Of a stretch of DNA of 64,000 nucleotides, positions 22,351 to 32,619 are shown piece by piece; the stretch's first letter is position 1, and each line of letters starts with the position of its first letter. Origin of the DNA: Vespula vulgaris (lineage: Eukaryota; Arthropoda; Insecta; Hymenoptera; Vespidae); the NCBI RefSeq assembly GCF_905475345.1, contig NC_066599.1, positions 2,357,001 to 2,421,000 of the forward strand, in the 5' to 3' direction. A program made the translations under genes and the position numbers. The notes beneath the pieces are model-generated. The model was given only the letters and a program-made list of their open reading frames with translations. It was not told the DNA's origin and made no database searches.

Positions 22351-22905
22351 AGTTACAAAAAATAGAAGTCACGAGTTTTCGATCGAGATCACTCGATGAT
22401 ACGATTTTATTTTCAACAATGTTCCCTCGAAATTACTACCTAAAATTATTCATGTATATCATTTAACATATTGGATTTAAATTAATCACAACTTTAATTT
22501 GACATAAATAATGTTGTAATATTGAATAATAAAACAACGTTATTATCTAGATCATTAAATATATATATATATATATTTTAACTTGGAAAATCACTTTCAT
22601 TTCGATATTATTTCATTTATCATGATATTTGGATTAGGATTATAATTCTTCTACTTCACGCGCACACACATACACATATATTTATACGAACGTACACGTT
22701 GTAATGACATATAGATAAGATATAATCGATCGTACAGTGATATTTGTAAAAGATCGAGAACGATAAGAACGTGAGAAAAAATTACTATGTCGTAAATAAG
22801 GTAGTCGTCGTTATACCGGAAGAAAAAAGTTGTAACACGGATAATAATAAAAGAAAAAAAAGGAAAAAGAAAAAGAAAAAAGGGTTTAAAGAGAAAGAGT
22901 CAGTC
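22351..22905. other. AT-rich block with TA array and purine tract
   Basis: (TA)n at 22560-22576, a CA-rich segment near 22662-22680 and an A-rich purine tract at about 22848-22905. No gene recognised. Confidence 0.65.
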
Positions 22906-22969
22906 GGTGGGTACGTACGAAAAATGAACCTCTTCTTCTTGAGAATGTTTAATAGCCCGAGCGAAGAGC

Positions 22970-23205
22970 GCTGATTAACTCCCCGCGCAAGAAAGGGCCG
23001 CATAAATGTATACATAAGCGGGCATAGCCGAGCTAGGGCCGATAACGAGCGGATGGAAATTAATTAAACGTTTCGCGCAAATTTAATTTCGTTCTCGCGT
23101 AAACCGGTGCGCTAACCGGTTATTCCCGTGGCTTATTTCGCACATTGCGAGACTTTATTGTTTTCCATAAGCCAAAAGCGAATGTAGAAGGAGTTAACTT
23201 GAGCG
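22970..23205. promoter_or_regulatory. Candidate cis-regulatory element with Grainyhead and homeodomain sites
   Basis: About 230 bp nearly free of simple repeats and richer in GC than its surroundings. It holds AACCGGTT at 23114-23121 and AAACCGGT at 23101-23108. AACCGGTT is the consensus of Grainyhead-family factors. ATTAATTAA (23059-23067) fits homeodomain proteins. GCATAAAT near 23000 and TTTATTG near 23154 resemble Abd-B/Caudal-type sites. GGCTTAT (23130-23136) and ATAAGCC (23167-23173) form a 7-bp inverted repeat. No coding frame. The motifs are seen; enhancer function is inferred. Confidence 0.35.
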
Positions 23206-23458
23206 ACGTGAGTTATCTGTAAAAAAGAAAAGAAAGAAAGAAGAACAATAACATATTTCTTATATAAACGATCTATTTATAAGGCAGAAATAGAGAGATT
23301 AAATTTCTTCTAAAAAGAAATTAAAAAAAATTGAAATTCCCCTTAGGAATGTTTCTCAATTTCGTTTTATGTTGTATTAGTGTATATGCGTATAGTGTAA
23401 GATCGCAAACACGAAGATGCTTTTTCGTATCACTATCACGACGATGTTCTCTCGAGTG

Positions 23459-23514
<56 letters not shown>

Positions 23515-23690
23515 ATCTCTCTCAACTCAAATTATTAATATCTTAATTACATACGACTCGTTCTTGCGAGGTCGTCTGGTCCTAGAACTCGAGAAAGATT
23601 TAGCCACTTCTTATTTTTTTTCTCTTCTCATTCGATTCTCGTCACGTCGACTTAACGTGTCTAAGATATACATACTTATGTAGGAAAATG
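23206..23690. other. AT-rich flank with a (CT)n/(CTAT)n array
   Basis: A purine run at about 23222-23245 and a (CT)n with CTAT tail at 23458-23526. Short frames over the array are repeat translations. Confidence 0.75.
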
Positions 23691-24200
23691 GCGACCACGA
23701 CTTTTAAACGAGATCGACTTCGAATATCGGGCCGATGAACTTTGAACTCCAAACATTAAATTTATCAGGATTTATTCGAAACGTTTCGCTATTTAGGTAT
23801 ATGTCCTGATACGTTTTACATGTCGCGCTACGTCGGTAACCATATTAATCGAAATTTGTGGCGACCGTATTCGGAGGTTATCCGCTAATTATTCGTAGAA
23901 TCAATCAAACGAGTCGACAGGACGATCGCTGATAAAATATTCGTTGTAATATTCCGTCGAAAGCAACGATGACTATCCCTCTAACACCCCATGTCCATCC
24001 ACTTCTCTCCCCCACCTATGTCGTTTTACATCGTCGAATTTTAACGTGTAAAATTCGAATTTAGGATGGTCCCCGATCACGTTAATTTCACGTTTCTACG
24101 AACGCTTACACTCGGAAGAATTAACTGTTATGGATGTTTAATATTTTCTGTTAAACTCTAATTTGAATTTTAATTACGTTTTATAATCCTTACAAAATAT
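23691..24200. other. Repeat-poor island with palindromes
   Basis: About 500 bp almost free of simple sequence, in contrast to its neighbours. It contains the 12-bp perfect palindrome CGAAACGTTTCG (23777-23788). A 9-bp perfect inverted repeat has CGAATTTTA at 24035-24043 and TAAAATTCG at 24049-24057. No open frame of note. It is a reasonable candidate for conserved non-coding sequence. Confidence 0.35.
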
Positions 24201-24211
24201 AATGTTCGTAA

Positions 24212-24221
24212 AATGAGAGAG

Positions 24222-24264
<43 letters not shown>

Positions 24265-24268
24265 GGAA
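24212..24268. repeat. (GA)n array
   Basis: GA dinucleotides with GAAA variants. Not coding. Confidence 0.9.
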
Positions 24269-25200
24269 CAAACAGAGATTAATAGAACGGAAGATGAATT
24301 CAGAGGCGCATAAACAGCCATAACGAATCCAGGTGAATCGTCGTTAATTACGACGCGTGATAAGCCCGACGCCTTTTGTCGGCCAACGACAAACATTTTT
24401 TCAGCCTTCTATAATTCAGCCGGTCTCAAACATTTACTCAACGAAGTGGTGCTTTCCACGCGGCACTTCCTTTTACTTACTATCGCACCAATGAATTGTG
24501 ATCAAGAATAGAAAAGAAAAATTCTCCTTGATTTGCTTAACCTTAATATCAATTCTTACATTATTATCCACATTATCATACTCTTATCTTATAAAAATGC
24601 ATTTTATAACCGATTAATGATAAGAAATATCTACCGGATAAATACATATATTTATAATTTACTCCCAATTATTTATGATACGAGAAAAATCGCGTTCAGA
24701 CATTGAGTATTTAAAAAAAAGAAAAGAGAAAGAAGGGAGAAAGCAAAAAGAAAAAAGAAGGAAAGTAATTTTACAAAAAGTTCATATCTTAAAAGACTTT
24801 CTTTGCGATAAAATCTCAAATCTCGTGGCCGACGTAACGAGAGAAAAAGATACAAGATAAAAGATAAAAGATAGAGAGACACAGAGAGATAGAAAACAGA
24901 ATAGAAAAAAAAGAAAGAAAAAAGAAAAGAAAAGGTAAGAAAAAAAAAGAAAGAAGACAGGAAAGTAGATTTGCGTTGAGGAAGGTCGGAAGTCGCATTA
25001 GATCGATCACGAGGATACAAGAACGAAGGGCCGAAGGGCAAAAGAGCGTAAAAAAGGGTGAGCTTGGTGTCTTACGCACATACACACACAGAAATACATA
25101 CATACATCCGCGAGCATACTCTTCCGAATGATCTCGAGGGCTGACCATGCTCTCGTGAAAACGAACAAACGCAAGGTAGAAAATAAGGAGGTGGAGAAAC
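24269..25200. other. AT-rich sequence and long purine tracts
   Basis: Unique AT-rich sequence to about 24710, then A/G-rich tracts at about 24713-24765 and 24838-24965. The 110- and 122-codon minus-strand frames are Phe/Leu/Ser shadows of these. A CACA run lies near 25078-25092. Confidence 0.7.
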
Positions 25201-25205
25201 TAAAG

Positions 25206-25318
25206 GAACCGGAGAAAGAGGAGGATGAGGATTAGATGGAGTAAGAGGAAGAGGAGGAGGAGGAGGAGGAGGAGGAGTAACAGGAGAAAGAGGAGGAAGA
25301 GGAAGAGGAAGAGGACAG
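25206..25318. repeat. (GAG)n/(GAA)n trinucleotide tract
   Basis: More than 100 bp of G/A only or nearly so. The core at 25247-25279 is perfect (GAG)n. It reads as polyGlu on plus or polySer on minus in some frames, without a gene around it. Confidence 0.9.
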
Positions 25319-25490
25319 AACGAAGCAAACGCGACGAACGTAGGACGCTTGCGCGCGCGTTGACGCGCCAGCTGTCGCTTCAGCGTCGATAAAAGCGTGA
25401 GTCCATCGACGGAGCGTGCATTTCTCGTGCGCCTGTAGTACTGGCAACCCGGCTAACGCGAATCGTCCTTTACATTTCCCCATTTAAATA
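25319..25490. promoter_or_regulatory. GC-rich CpG island, possible promoter
   Basis: A short, very CpG-rich stretch (GCGCGCGCG near 25350, many ACG/CGC) next to AT-rich DNA. TTTAAATA at 25483-25490 could serve as a weak TATA-like element. A strong splice donor on the plus strand lies about 690 bp downstream (26180). Together they could mark the start of a transcript with an untranslated first exon. This is inference from position and composition. Confidence 0.25.
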
Positions 25491-26180
25491 CGGAATCGTG
25501 CTCGTACATTACTACTAATAATTTTATTGAACGATAGAAACAACGTGGACGACGACGACGACGACGTTGACGAGAAGGAAAATAACGACGGGAAAATTCC
25601 AAATCTTTTCATTTTCCTTTTCTTTTTTTTTCTTTTCGTCTTTCACGTCGTTTTTTCGTGTCTCCATCTCGAGGATCATACGACTTCGGATTAAAGAAAA
25701 AGTAACGGAAAATAAACATTTTTTTAATATTTATTAAAGACGATAATAAGTAATCGTGTGTTATCAGTGCACCGCTAGTGTGTTTTTTTTTTCTTGAGTG
25801 AATAAAAAGAAAAGTAAGGAATAGAAAAAAGGGAAGGAATAAATGGTGAAACGAGAGGGAGAGAAATGACACGGTGTGATCGTGCCGAGTGGTGAATTCG
25901 TTTAAGATCGAGATCGTGATCAATCGTAACGGAATAGAACGACAGATAGACTTTATCGAATCTCTCTTTATCCCTCTCTCTCTCTTTCTCTTTCTCTTTC
26001 TCTTTCTCTCCCTCTCTCTTTTTCTGTATATCTATCTCTATTTTGAAAAAACGAGAGAGATAGACGAAGAAGAGATTGATAAAAGTGCATGCGGAAGATC
26101 TTGTCTCTTTGATCGAACCAGGACTATGCTCGAGGATCATCGTTAACGAGATATAACGATTGATAACCTGATGAATCAGG
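25491..26180 (+). other. Possible untranslated first exon ending in a strong donor
   Basis: The interval ends in ATCAG|GTAAGAG at 26179/26180, an excellent match to the animal donor consensus. The preceding sequence contains (GAC)n at about 25548-25568, T-rich runs at 25610-25640 and CT repeats at 25963-26025. It has only short frames, so an untranslated exon would fit better than coding. No upstream initiator element was identified. The donor may be fortuitous. Confidence 0.2.
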
Positions 26181-26198
26181 TAAGAGACAGAGAGAAGG

Positions 26199-26218
26199 TT
26201 AACTAGAATTCTAGTTAA
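26199..26218. repeat. Perfect 20-bp palindrome
   Basis: TTAACTAGAATTCTAGTTAA is its own reverse complement over all 20 bases. A second dyad, ACCTGAT and ATCAGGT separated by two bases, lies just upstream at 26166-26181 and spans the donor-like site. It is the longest uninterrupted perfect palindrome I found outside TA arrays. Confidence 0.9.
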
Positions 26219-26890
26219 TTAATCCTAATCGTCGATTAATTTCTTTTCCCAAAGAAACATAATCGGACTGATCCATTGAGTGTTGATGATATAATTCGAA
26301 GAGTATATATTAAATTCGAAAAAAAATTTATATATATATACAAACATATAATTCGAAGAAATAGAAGTACGAGAATAATACATAGAAGTGTATTAGTGTA
26401 TTAGTACGATGGTGTATGAGTGTATTAATACGATGGTGAATTATCAAAATGATACGTCGAGAAGTATCATAAAAAAAAATAAAAGAAAAAAAGGGTGTTG
26501 AAAGAAATAGAAGAGAGAAGGATATAGAAAAAGATAGGATGATCATAGGCCGCGATTATTAAAAGTCAGTGATACGTGAATCTACGAAGACGGAAAGTTT
26601 CTTTAATTTAAGAAACCAAAGTAATCTGCGAACAGAGAAGAAGAACCTAGACGCTTTTATTTCATTTTATTTTATTTTGTATTCCGCTTTTTCTTTTCTG
26701 TTCTTTCTTCCTTTTTTCTACACACTCTTTCTCTCCCTCTTTCTCTCTTTCTCTGTCTCTTCGTAATTGCGTCGATTAACAGGGACAATGGAGGTGACGC
26801 GATATTAATGATAATAGAACGAACGGGGGTAGATGAAACATCGACGAGACGTCGAGTCGCCTCGAATATTAATGTGGTTGACATGCGAAT
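26219..26890. other. AT-rich non-coding block
   Basis: Contains short TA and A-rich runs (about 26318-26342 and 26468-26492) and a near-duplicate GTGTATTAGTACGATGGTG / GTGTATTAATACGATGGTG pair at about 26396-26433. A T/C tract lies at about 26690-26760. No gene recognised. Confidence 0.6.
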
Positions 26891-26896
26891 ACACTG

Positions 26897-26985
26897 TCTA
26901 TATATGTATAATATATATATATTATATGTATACATAATATATATATATATATATAGAATATATATACATATATATATATATATCG
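26897..26985. repeat. (TA)n array with palindromic interruptions
   Basis: About 88 bp of TA with TGTA, ATGTATACAT and GAATA interruptions. It can fold back on itself. Frames across it are Tyr/Ile repeats. Confidence 0.9.
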
Positions 26986-27225
26986 GCGGGGCGTCGTTAT
27001 TCAACGATCGCTTAACTTATGCACGATACAAAAGAGTCCATTAACGCGCAGCGAGAGGCTCGCTTTGAGTCTCGTGGATATTTTTCTGAAAATTTGTGCG
27101 TCCTGAATCAGCAACGGCAGCTAGCAACGGCACGTCGGCTTGGTTGGGTATTCAGAGTACAAACGTTGAATAGAAGAGTAGAGGTATACAAAAAGAGAAA
27201 GAGGTATACGAAAGTGAAGGAAATA
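26986..27225. other. GC-balanced island
   Basis: Unique sequence with AGCGAG-AGG-CTCGCT (a 6-bp inverted repeat near 27050) and a CAACGGCAGCTAGCAACGG direct repeat of CAACGGCA/CAACGGCA near 27111-27131. No gene recognised. Confidence 0.45.
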
Positions 27226-27445
27226 GTGTGTGTGTGTGCGTGTGTGTATCCCTGTATGTGTGTGCGTACGAGAGAGAGAGAGATAGAGGAAAGAGAGAAA
27301 CAGAGTAGAAGAATGAACGAGTTAGAGAGAGAGATAAAGAGTATATCTTATCGAAACGCGTGTCTGACATACAGAAAACGTAAGAGAGTGAAAGAGTGAA
27401 AGAGAGAGAGAGAGAGAGAAAGAGAAAGAAAAAAAAAGTGAGAGA
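27226..27445. repeat. (TG)n and successive (GA)n tracts
   Basis: (TG)n with CG and CC interruptions at about 27226-27266, GA-rich runs at 27268-27305 and 27323-27337, and (GA)n at about 27384-27440. Confidence 0.85.
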
Positions 27446-28030
27446 GAACAAGACCAAGTCTCTTTGTCCAAGGGAAGTAACATAAACCCTCCCCCATTCG
27501 TCACGGATCGCCCCTTCGGTAACGAGGGCTTTGAATCGGACACACTGTCACGTCGAAACACGAGCTACGTAAGTGTCGGTCCCGCTTCATTAAATTCTGT
27601 TGTACGTTGAACCGCATTGTAGCCGATATAGGTACATATATGAGCGTGTGTGTGTGTATTCGGGAGAGATGGAACACCTGGCGAGCGACAGTTCGACCGT
27701 GTCCCGCGACAATGGGGGTGGAATGGGGAGAGGATCCAATGGGAGGGATCTGAAACCACCCACGCATTGTACTACAATTATGTCGAATTTTCTGCGATCT
27801 ATATTTCCAATGTCATTATTATCATCACTCTCATTAGTAGATTAGAACATATCTGTATATGATTTTTTTCTTCTTTTCTTGCTTTTTTCTTTTTTAGCTA
27901 ATATAATTTAATCTACGAATTAGCGAAAGATAAATAAGGTTACGTACACAAACGGCACGAGCGACAAGAAGAACGTTCGTTCTAAGAAGTTTCATCGACG
28001 AGCATTGGAAAGAAGAATGATGTATAAGAG
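27446..28030. other. GC-balanced sequence, then AT-rich
   Basis: GC-balanced to about 27775. It includes G runs at 27711-27753 and GTAAGTG near 27568, which lacks a good exon-side consensus. AT-rich sequence follows. Frames of up to 88 codons occur on both strands, none recognisable. Confidence 0.5.
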
Positions 28031-28365
28031 AATTAGTATAGGAGAATGAGAGAAAGAGATATTTTGAGTAATTTGAAAAGAAAAGGAAGAACAGAAATAG
28101 GAAAGGGAAAGCAATGAAGGAAATTATCTAAAGACTGATAAAGATATAGATAGCGAATAAAATAGAGATTAGAATTGATATATCGTGTAGGTATTAAGTG
28201 GTATTGAGACGATGTTAAAATTAGCAACGGTACCGTCGGAATTAATTCGTAATTAAATCTTTTGCGTCGGAGGCGTGGAACGATATCTCTCTCTCTCTCT
28301 CTCTCTCTTTTTTATCTCTCTCTCTCTCTCTCTATCTATCTCTCTCTATATATATATCTTTCATT
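28031..28365. repeat. Purine-rich sequence, then (CT)n/(CTAT)n/(TA)n
   Basis: A/G-rich to about 28130, AT-rich unique sequence, then a CT/CTAT/TA compound pyrimidine array at 28285-28362. Confidence 0.75.
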
Positions 28366-28735
28366 CTCATGTGGTGGGTGGTGGTCGACACGACTCGTGG
28401 GTGGGCAGCTATGTCCCCTCACCCACTCTTCGTCTCCGTTCTGTTCTGTTCGTCCTATCGTCGAGTCTGGGTGACAGCCGGAAATAAAGGGCCGGCCGTG
28501 CATTAACGTCGACGGTCAAAGGGTCGCTCGAATATCGACCGAGACGCTCGACTCTCGACAGCGTTAAATTGCCATTTGTCGAGCGGGGAATGCTTCTGGT
28601 TAATGCTCGCTGAATATCGGCCAATATACTGCCCGCCTTCCTCACCATCCTCAGTGACCCTTTCCTTCTCCGCCTCCGGCGAACGAGATCAAACCTATGA
28701 ACACTGGACCGACCTAAATTTTTATCTCTCGTCCG
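28366..28735. promoter_or_regulatory. GC-rich repeat-poor island, candidate regulatory element
   Basis: About 370 bp with abundant CpG, the 8-bp palindrome GGCCGGCC near 28490, TGACAG (a Meis/Hth-type core) near 28472 and many TCGA/CGAC words. Frames are open on both strands because of base composition. No protein is recognised. Regulatory function is inferred only from contrast with the neighbouring DNA. Confidence 0.25.
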
Positions 28736-29400
28736 TCGTTCGTGATTTTTTTTTCATTAAATTGAAAAATTCTTTTTCTTAACGCTTTGCTATCGGCACA
28801 TTTCTATGATGGGACTGTCAGTCCGTCTATCGGTCGGAACAAATTTAGATTTTCAAAGTTAAAATTATAATATTATAATATTATCAAATTGATATATCTT
28901 GTTTGATATTAATTATAGTAAGGAAAAGTAAAACGATGGAATAACGTTATGACGATATTATATATTACAACGAAATGTTCGATAAGAATTATCTTATAGT
29001 CTTTTTCTTTCTTTTTTTTTTTTTTATAAGGGATTATAATGGAAAATAAATGAAATGATAAACGATGAATGTTTAGTGTGAGAAATCGAAAGAAGAAAAA
29101 GAAAAGAAAAGAAAAGAAAGGAAAAAGAAAGAAAAAGATTTTTTTCCTCGAAATAATTCTTTTCCGAATGACAATAGCAATTAGAAAAGATTTTTCATTT
29201 ACTGTCACTAATTATATTTTTGTTCAAATTACAGCACCGTAGAAGTAATTTCCCGTTCGATAATCACGTAACTCGAAGACTATTTCACACGGATATATCT
29301 GAAATAGACCAGAAACTCGTTGAGCCAGAATGGAGTTCTTCCATAACCATCGGAATCGTAAGTCTAGTTTAACGCAATTTCGAGAATAACCTTTTGGTAT
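28736..29400. other. AT-rich non-coding block
   Basis: A/T-rich with a T run at 29005-29026 and an (AAAAG)n-type purine tract at about 29090-29140. No gene recognised. Confidence 0.7.
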
Positions 29401-29407
29401 AAGCTCT

Positions 29408-29512
29408 TCCTCTCTTTATCTCTATCTCTATCTCTATCTCTATCTCTATCTCTATCTCTGTTTCTATCTCTATCTCTATCTTTATCCCTTTCTCTTTCTC
29501 TCTCTCGTTGTG
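29408..29512. repeat. (CTCTAT)n hexanucleotide array
   Basis: A run of CTCTAT units, essentially perfect for the first eight or so copies, then with CTGTTT and CTTTAT variants and ending in CTTT/CT. A six-base unit this regular is distinct from the surrounding dinucleotide arrays. Confidence 0.9.
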
Positions 29513-29705
29513 ACTTAATTTTCCTGGTCTACGATTTCACCCCCAACCACTTACCGAGAATATAGGCGTTCTCTCGTATCGTCCGAAAATTACTTTCGCC
29601 ATCCTGATCGCGTTTCCGATCGAGTTGTCGGGGCAGTACGGAAAACTCGATACGAATTACAGCCCGGGGGTGCAATATCGGCCCATTCGAACGATCCTCT
29701 TTTGC

Positions 29706-29707
<2 letters not shown>

Positions 29708-29765
<58 letters not shown>

Positions 29766-29845
29766 TTATATGTATATATATATATATATATATAAATGCG
29801 TGAGTGTATATGTAAGCGTGCATGTATATGTATATATATTTATAC
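29708..29845. repeat. (CT)n then (TA)n arrays
   Basis: A pure (CT)n of about 48 bp, a CTTT junction, then (TA)n to about 29794, and a looser TGTATATGTATA region to about 29845. Confidence 0.95.
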
Positions 29846-30152
29846 ACACACAACTCACCTTCTCGATAGAATCCTCTCGAGCTACCACCCTTGAACACTC
29901 TGAACCCTCTTTTTTGGATTTACCACGTACCAAGAATCTTTCTTCATTACTTTCCGGCATTATTAAGAATCTCAAAAGGATTTAATTGGATCGTGATATT
30001 TTCCATAAAGAAAATATTCTAGAAGGTAATTGGTAATTTACCTACATTTTGAATTTCGTCGTACTGTTCTATCTCTAAGACGACAAATCGATGTCCACTA
30101 TATCCATCGGTCTCAAAGTCCACCGTGCAAATGAATACCATTGGAAGGTTGC
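29846..30152. other. Unique sequence, no recognisable content
   Basis: Mixed-composition sequence with no frame, repeat or inverted repeat worth reporting. Confidence 0.6.
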
Positions 30153-30373
30153 GCAGACAGACAGATACAGACAGACAGACAGACAGACAGACAGAGAGGA
30201 GAAGAGAGTAGAGCGGACCCTATTGAGTTACGGTCGTTGAACACGCGACGGCTGCAAAGGTCTGTATCAGCCACTCGTGGAAATCCCGGTACAGGGTAGT
30301 GGTGGTGGATGATGGTGATGGTGATGGTGATGGTGGTGGTGGTGGTGATGGTGGTGGTGATGGTGATGGTGGT
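30153..30373. repeat. (CAGA)n array and (GGTGAT)n array
   Basis: (CAGA)n at 30153-30195 passes into GA-rich sequence to 30213. A GGT/GAT array whose main unit is the hexamer GATGGT lies at 30297-30373. The 80 bp between them are GC-balanced unique sequence. Confidence 0.9.
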
Positions 30374-30860
30374 TTACCCTCGCAGTGACTCGACCGTTCT
30401 CGCGTCCTCCATGTCGTCTAGCATCGGGACTACGAGACGCCTAGCTATCGCTTTTCTCCAAAGGATTTAGCGAATACGACAGAATTTCCGCGCCTCTCTA
30501 ATTAAACTCGAGACTACGTTCACGTATCGACACTTTGGGATTTACCTTTGGGAATTAGATTTACGATTTAACGAGAAATCAAATTCTCTAAAATATACTT
30601 ATGTATTTTACGAAGATATCACATCTATGTGTCTTACATCTCTGACAAATATTTCGTTCCAGTTTTTATTTTCAATCTCATTTTTCTGAAATACGAATAT
30701 TTGTAAATACGTTTGAAAACGTTACACGTATATATTTCTATTATATATCCAACGAAATTTTCTTTAAAAGAAGGCATATACGTATGTACGTATATACTTA
30801 CCGTACACACGTAACTGAGAATTTTATTCTTCCTTATATATTTTATCTCGTAAAATCTTT
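30374..30860. other. GC-balanced then AT-rich unique sequence
   Basis: GC-balanced to about 30500, AT-rich after that, with TATACGTA-type words near 30776-30796. No gene recognised. Confidence 0.6.
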
Positions 30861-30908
30861 CTTTCACTCTCTTTCTCTTACTCTCTCTTTTTTCTTTTCC
30901 TTTTTAGA

Positions 30909-30960
30909 ATTCCCCTGTAAAATAACATAAATATGGTGAAGTAGTCTTCGCCAGGGGAAT
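30909..30960 (+). other. Compact two-stem RNA-like hairpin between pyrimidine tracts
   Basis: ATTCCCCT (30909-30916) pairs with AGGGGAAT (30953-30960). Directly inside the 3' arm, GGTGAAG (30935-30941) pairs with CTTCGCC (30946-30952) through a TAGT loop, with one G-U wobble. An 18-nt AT-rich bulge sits on the 5' side. The two stems would stack coaxially. It lies just after a TTTTTAG acceptor-like signal and between two pyrimidine tracts (about 30858-30906 and 30977-31070). All three frames contain stops. The pairing is seen; an RNA role is speculative. Confidence 0.3.
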
Positions 30961-31141
30961 AAAGAGGTACGCGAGATTTCTCTTTCTGGTTTTATTATTT
31001 TTCTTTATTTTTTCTTTTTCATTTCCCCTTTTTTTTCTTTTTTTCTTTTCACTTTTCCCAATCTCACCTCGCCACCGCGAAGAAGAAAAGTCGAAAAGCT
31101 AGACATTTTTCTATGCGTAAAGCACGAAATAAAATACCTAA

Positions 31142-31228
31142 GTAGTGGTAGTAGTAGTAGTAGTAGTAGTACTAGTACTAGTACTAGTACTACAATAGTA
31201 ATAGTAGTAATAGTAGTAGTAGTAATAC
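31142..31228. repeat. (AGT)n array with (ACTAGT)n core
   Basis: Trinucleotide AGT/TAG array interrupted at about 31168-31193 by alternating ACT and AGT, which gives repeated ACTAGT palindromes, then AGT/AAT again. The core is self-complementary, so it can form hairpins. Confidence 0.9.
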
Positions 31229-31786
31229 GGATTTAAACTCTGTTCGAGTTTTATCGCTTCATCGGTGGAATCGTTCGTGCCACTTGCGACAATGCCCGTC
31301 GACTCGTCTCTATTAAGAGTCGAGCCGAGCTTTAGAAAGGGTGAAACGGCATGCACGTAGAGCAGATGCTAGCACGCGTACTTACACATACACATACACG
31401 TACGCGTACACATATATACGTTTTCTCTTTCTCTCTTTCTCTCTCTCTCTCATACACTCCGTTTTCTTTCTATATCCCGTGAACAACATGAACATACGAA
31501 TAATACACCGTTAGTCTCTCTCTTTTCTTTCTTTTTCTTTTTATTTTTCTTTTCCTTTTTCTTCCCCTTTTTTTTTCTTTTAGCGAATGGTTACAGTACT
31601 GGCAGGATCGTTCAACCCCCACAGACATCATCCGTCTCGGAAATTCTTTCCCTTCTTTCTGTAAATCCAAGACGAAACGTTCTCGTCTTTACTCTCCCTA
31701 CTTTCGATTTGCGGGGAGAAATGACGCGGCATGGACCGATAAATTTTCCTAGGGGCTAGGGAAATACCTTGGAGGGATCTAAACCC

Positions 31787-31788
<2 letters not shown>
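31229..31788. other. Mixed non-coding block
   Basis: GC-balanced sequence to about 31380, CACATACAC-type words and a CT tract at about 31380-31452, a T/C-rich tract at 31513-31582, then unique sequence. No gene recognised. Confidence 0.6.

Positions 31789-31825
<37 letters not shown>
31789..31825. repeat. (TA)n array
   Basis: A pure TA dinucleotide array of about 35 bp. Confidence 0.9.
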
Positions 31826-31829
<4 letters not shown>

Positions 31830-32377
31830 TTCCTTCTCTATTTCTCTCTTTTTGAATCTGGTTCTCTTGGATTTAGTTGCGAAAATAGCATAGAATAAGA
31901 TAGGAGAATTTTCAACGTGTTCTCCTGTCTGAAAGAGAAAAAAAAAGAAGAAGGGGTACGAGTGGAAAACATTTTTTTCTCCGTCAATTTGGACGTATCC
32001 CATATTCCATGTTGGATATTCACGTCGTAAAATTCGTCGTCCCGTAAAATTTCAATTTCCATAGTTTCACCGTTTGACGTTTAAAAAAACTATAACGAAA
32101 AAAATTTAAGAATGTGGATTGGAAAGATTATTGATAAATCGAAGTGTCTCGACGTCATCACGTCGTCAATTTATCTCGTAATGAATTCTACGAGCACATT
32201 CATCGAATATTTATCATGGTTACGAGCTATTATATTTATGAATTCGTATATACATATATATGTATATGTATATCGTGTATATGGTGTGTATATATTCGTA
32301 TATTTCACGTGCGTATATTACCACAGAAGGAATTTCTGTTATCCGAAGCAATCATCTCGTTCTTCTGGCTAATCCTT
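31826..32377. other. AT-rich unique sequence
   Basis: Contains a 74-codon minus-strand frame (31838-32062) whose first 29 residues look protein-like but which has no recognised family. TATATGTATATGTATA-type words lie at about 32251-32300. No gene called. Confidence 0.55.
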
Positions 32378-32437
32378 CATTCATTCATTCATTCATTCAT
32401 TCACTCACTCATTCATTCATCACTCATTCATTCATTT
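32378..32437. repeat. (CATT)n array
   Basis: Tetranucleotide ATTC/CATT array with CACT variants. It is read in some frames as Ser-Phe-Ile-His repeats. Confidence 0.95.
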
Positions 32438-32619
32438 TCTACCCTCTCATCGGTTTTTTACCGACCACATGCTCGGCACACGCAGACACATTCACCCACA
32501 CGCACGAATACAGACGATGTATTACATGTTATCGAAACTTTATCGGACTCTCTCGATACACGCGATCCTGTGTAAAAAATATAAATTATCGGTCCATTAA
32601 AAATAATTCGTCCTTTATG

